NCBI GenBank assembly: GCA_003354055.1
Contig: PIVQ01000292.1
Coordinates: 1 to 8,268, forward strand
Direction: 5' to 3'
DNA length: 8,268 nucleotides
Source of the DNA: Desulfobacteraceae bacterium
GTDB taxonomy: Bacteria > Desulfobacterota > Desulfobacteria > Desulfobacterales > Desulfobacteraceae
Positions 6,174-8,268 of the stretch are shown piece after piece (positions within the stretch are counted from its first letter, which is position 1; the number at the start of each line of letters is the position of its first letter). The translations under genes were made by a program, and so were the position numbers. A model generated the notes under the pieces. The model saw only the letters and a list, made by a program, of their open reading frames with translations, was not told where the DNA came from and did not search any database.

Positions 6174-8268
6174 ATGGGCATTGAAGTGTACTATGTCATT
6201 GTCGGTATGTTGATCCTGTTTGCTATTTTTGACCTGGTGGTCGGCGTAACCAATGATGCGGTGAATTTTCTAAATTCCTCCATTGGTTCCAAGGCCGCCC
6301 CTTTTCTGACCATAATGATCATTGCCAGCCTGGGTATCCTCGCCGGTGTAACTTTTTCCGGCGGTATGATGGAAGTTGCTCGTAAGGGCATTTTCCATCC
6401 GGAATTTTTTACCATGCCTGAGCTGCTGACCATTTTTCTGGCTGTCATGATTACGGATATCATGCTGCTGGACCTGTTCAACACCCACGGGTTGCCCACA
6501 TCAACCACAGTTTCCATTGTATTTGAACTCCTGGGTGCGGCTGTGGCACTGTCCCTTATTAAAATCCTTGCCCAGGCCAACGGTGGTCTGGCGATTTGGG
6601 ACTATATCAATACAGCCAAAGCCATGGCCATTGTGGGCGGCATTCTGCTGTCTATTGTAGTGGCCTTTGCCTCGGGCGCATTAATGCAGTTGATTTCAAG
6701 ACTGATCTTTACCTTTGATTACAAGGAACGGCTGAACCGCTACGGCGCTGTCTGGGGTGGTGTGGCCATGACGGCCATCACCTTCTTTATACTTGTTAAA
6801 GGATCCAAAGGCGCCACCTTTATGGATGCTGCAACTATGGCCTGGATAAAAGACAATTCCCTGACCATCATGGCCGGTATCTTTGTGGTTTCCGCGGTAA
6901 TATTCCAGGTGCTGCTCTATGTGTTCAAGGTAAATATACTCAAACCCATTGTCCTTATCGGCACCTTTGCCCTTGCCATGGCCTTTGCCGCCAATGACCT
7001 GGTCAACTTCATCGGTGTGCCTCTGGCAGGGCTCAACGCGTTTCAGAGTGCCCTTGGCTCGGCAGACCCCATGAATGTCACCATGGAAGCCCTGAGCAAA
7101 AAAGTCCAGTCCCAGACCTTTATTATGCTCATCGCCGGTACCATCATGGTAATTACCCTCTGGGTATCCAAAAAGGCACGAACTGTTACGGAAACAGAGC
7201 TTAGCCTTGGCCAGCAGGATGAGGGCATGGAACGGTTTGAATCCGTATGGCTGTCCAGACGGATCGTCAACCTGTTTGACAGTCTGTTCAACTCCGTAAA
7301 GGATGTCACCCCGCCGCAACTTCGGGAGGCCATTTCAAAACGGGTTACCCCTTTGACCGAAACCACCCATGTCTCCCATAAGGAAAAGCCCTCCTTTGAC
7401 CTGGTCCGGGCATCGGTAAACCTAATGGTTGCCTCTGCCGTGGTCTCCTTTGCCACCTCGTTGAAACTTCCGCTGTCCACCACCTATGTCACCTTTATGG
7501 TGGCCATGGGCTCCTCATTCTCCGACCAGGCCTGGGGAAGGGAAAGTGCCGTGTTCAGGGTAACCGGGGTTCTCACTGTTGTCGGCGGCTGGTTCATGAC
7601 AGCATTTATCGCCTTTGTGGCAGCCTTTATTGCCGCTAATATTATCTATTATTTCAGTATATTCGGTATTGTCGGCCTGATAATCTTTGTCGGTGTCATG
7701 GTCTGGAAAAACAAGAAAAAACATGAGGGCCAGGAAAAAACCAAAGAAGAGATCACCATTTTCCATCTGAAAAAGGTTGAAAACTTCCAGGAATCCGTAT
7801 CAGACACCTTTGACCATCTGGCCTATCAGCTGAAAGGCATCAGAGAATCCTTTGACGCAACCTTTGACGCCCTGTTTGATGAGGATTTGGAGACCCTTCG
7901 GACCGAGCGAAAACGGGTCAAACAGTTCCAGATGAGCACCAACATCATCATTGCCAATATCTTCAAGGTGCTCCGCCTGCTCCAGCGGGAGGAAAATCAG
8001 GTTTCCTACAACTACTACCAGATTATCAGGCGTCTCCAGAAGCTTTCAGACGGCCACAGGGATACGGTGATCCGGTCCACCATGCATGTCGCCAACAGCC
8101 ATAAGGGCCTGCTGGATGTTCAGGTAGAGGAACTCAAGGAAATCAAAAAGGTGATTCTTTATATCCTGCACCAGGTGGAAATGGCCCTGAGCCAGAAAGA
8201 TATTGTGGACTGCCACCATATCGGCGCCCAATTCCACTATCTGAGGGAACTTGAGGATGACTTCAATG
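6174..8268 (+). CDS. PiT-family inorganic phosphate permease with PhoU-like tail, 3'-truncated by window edge
   Basis: The frame is open from the ATG at 6174 to the window end: 698 residues, no stop. It encodes a PiT (PF01384-like) low-affinity phosphate transporter, an inner-membrane cation- or metal-phosphate symporter. The two inverted PiT repeats are marked by GVTNDAVNFLNSSIGS (24-39) and FAANDLVNFIGVPLAG (271-286), each with the essential Asn-Asp pair, and by GLPTSTTVSIVFELLG (106-121) and LKLPLSTTYVTFMVAMGS (430-447). About ten hydrophobic segments are spread from 5 to 510. A soluble loop (about 334-408) splits the second half. From about 527 a helical cytoplasmic region (FHLKKVENFQESVSDTFDHL onward) resembles PhoU, the phosphate-signalling regulator, so this is the long fused form of roughly 740-760 residues seen in Bacteroidota and Desulfobacterota; about 40-60 residues are missing. 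AGGA lies 12 bp upstream of the start, rather far. Confidence 0.92.
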   Translation, partial: MGIEVYYVIVGMLILFAIFDLVVGVTNDAVNFLNSSIGSKAAPFLTIMIIASLGILAGVTFSGGMMEVARKGIFHPEFFTMPELLTIFLAVMITDIMLLDLFNTHGLPTSTTVSIVFELLGAAVALSLIKILAQANGGLAIWDYINTAKAMAIVGGILLSIVVAFASGALMQLISRLIFTFDYKERLNRYGAVWGGVAMTAITFFILVKGSKGATFMDAATMAWIKDNSLTIMAGIFVVSAVIFQVLLYVFKVNILKPIVLIGTFALAMAFAANDLVNFIGVPLAGLNAFQSALGSADPMNVTMEALSKKVQSQTFIMLIAGTIMVITLWVSKKARTVTETELSLGQQDEGMERFESVWLSRRIVNLFDSLFNSVKDVTPPQLREAISKRVTPLTETTHVSHKEKPSFDLVRASVNLMVASAVVSFATSLKLPLSTTYVTFMVAMGSSFSDQAWGRESAVFRVTGVLTVVGGWFMTAFIAFVAAFIAANIIYYFSIFGIVGLIIFVGVMVWKNKKKHEGQEKTKEEITIFHLKKVENFQESVSDTFDHLAYQLKGIRESFDATFDALFDEDLETLRTERKRVKQFQMSTNIIIANIFKVLRLLQREENQVSYNYYQIIRRLQKLSDGHRDTVIRSTMHVANSHKGLLDVQVEELKEIKKVILYILHQVEMALSQKDIVDCHHIGAQFHYLRELEDDFN

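Noticed and set aside
6696..7766. Long minus-strand open frames opposite the phosphate permease
   Set aside because: They are shadows of the strong plus-strand PiT frame, which carries all family motifs; their residues show no recognisable domain.

Overview
The window looks like chromosomal DNA of a Desulfobacterales-type sulfate reducer (Desulfobacterota). This is inferred from gene content and protein style: two cysteine-cluster proteins of the YkgJ type, a soluble PAS hybrid kinase with the N-terminal coiled coil common in that group, and a PiT permease fused to a PhoU-like tail. No rRNA, tRNA, CRISPR array, IS element or prophage gene is visible.

Positions 1-1763 hold a co-directional housekeeping cluster: the 3' part of rnhB (RNase HII), yraN (UPF0102, nuclease-like fold) and rsmI (16S rRNA 2'-O-methyltransferase). 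Spacing is tight (19 bp, then 1 bp), as in an operon. A possible 35-codon ORF with a TTG start overlaps the rsmI stop and fills the gap to the next, convergent gene.

Positions 1864-3580 hold two divergently transcribed YkgJ-family (CxxCxxCC, PF03692-like) genes separated by 259 bp. The minus-strand copy is intact. The plus-strand copy has an in-frame TGA at codon 123, and the same frame continues with family-like sequence for 130 more codons. It is therefore a recent nonsense mutation, a sequence error or, less likely, a recoded (selenocysteine) codon. A long AT-rich inverted repeat followed by five T residues lies just after it.

Positions 3877-5913 encode a cytoplasmic hybrid histidine kinase (two PAS, HisKA, HATPase, REC). 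Positions 6174-8268 encode the first 698 residues of a sodium- or proton-coupled phosphate permease with a PhoU-like C-terminal domain, running off the window end. No intergenic gap exceeds 300 bp. The most unusual observation is the TGA-interrupted ykgJ-like gene; I see no clear evidence of a wholly new multi-gene system.
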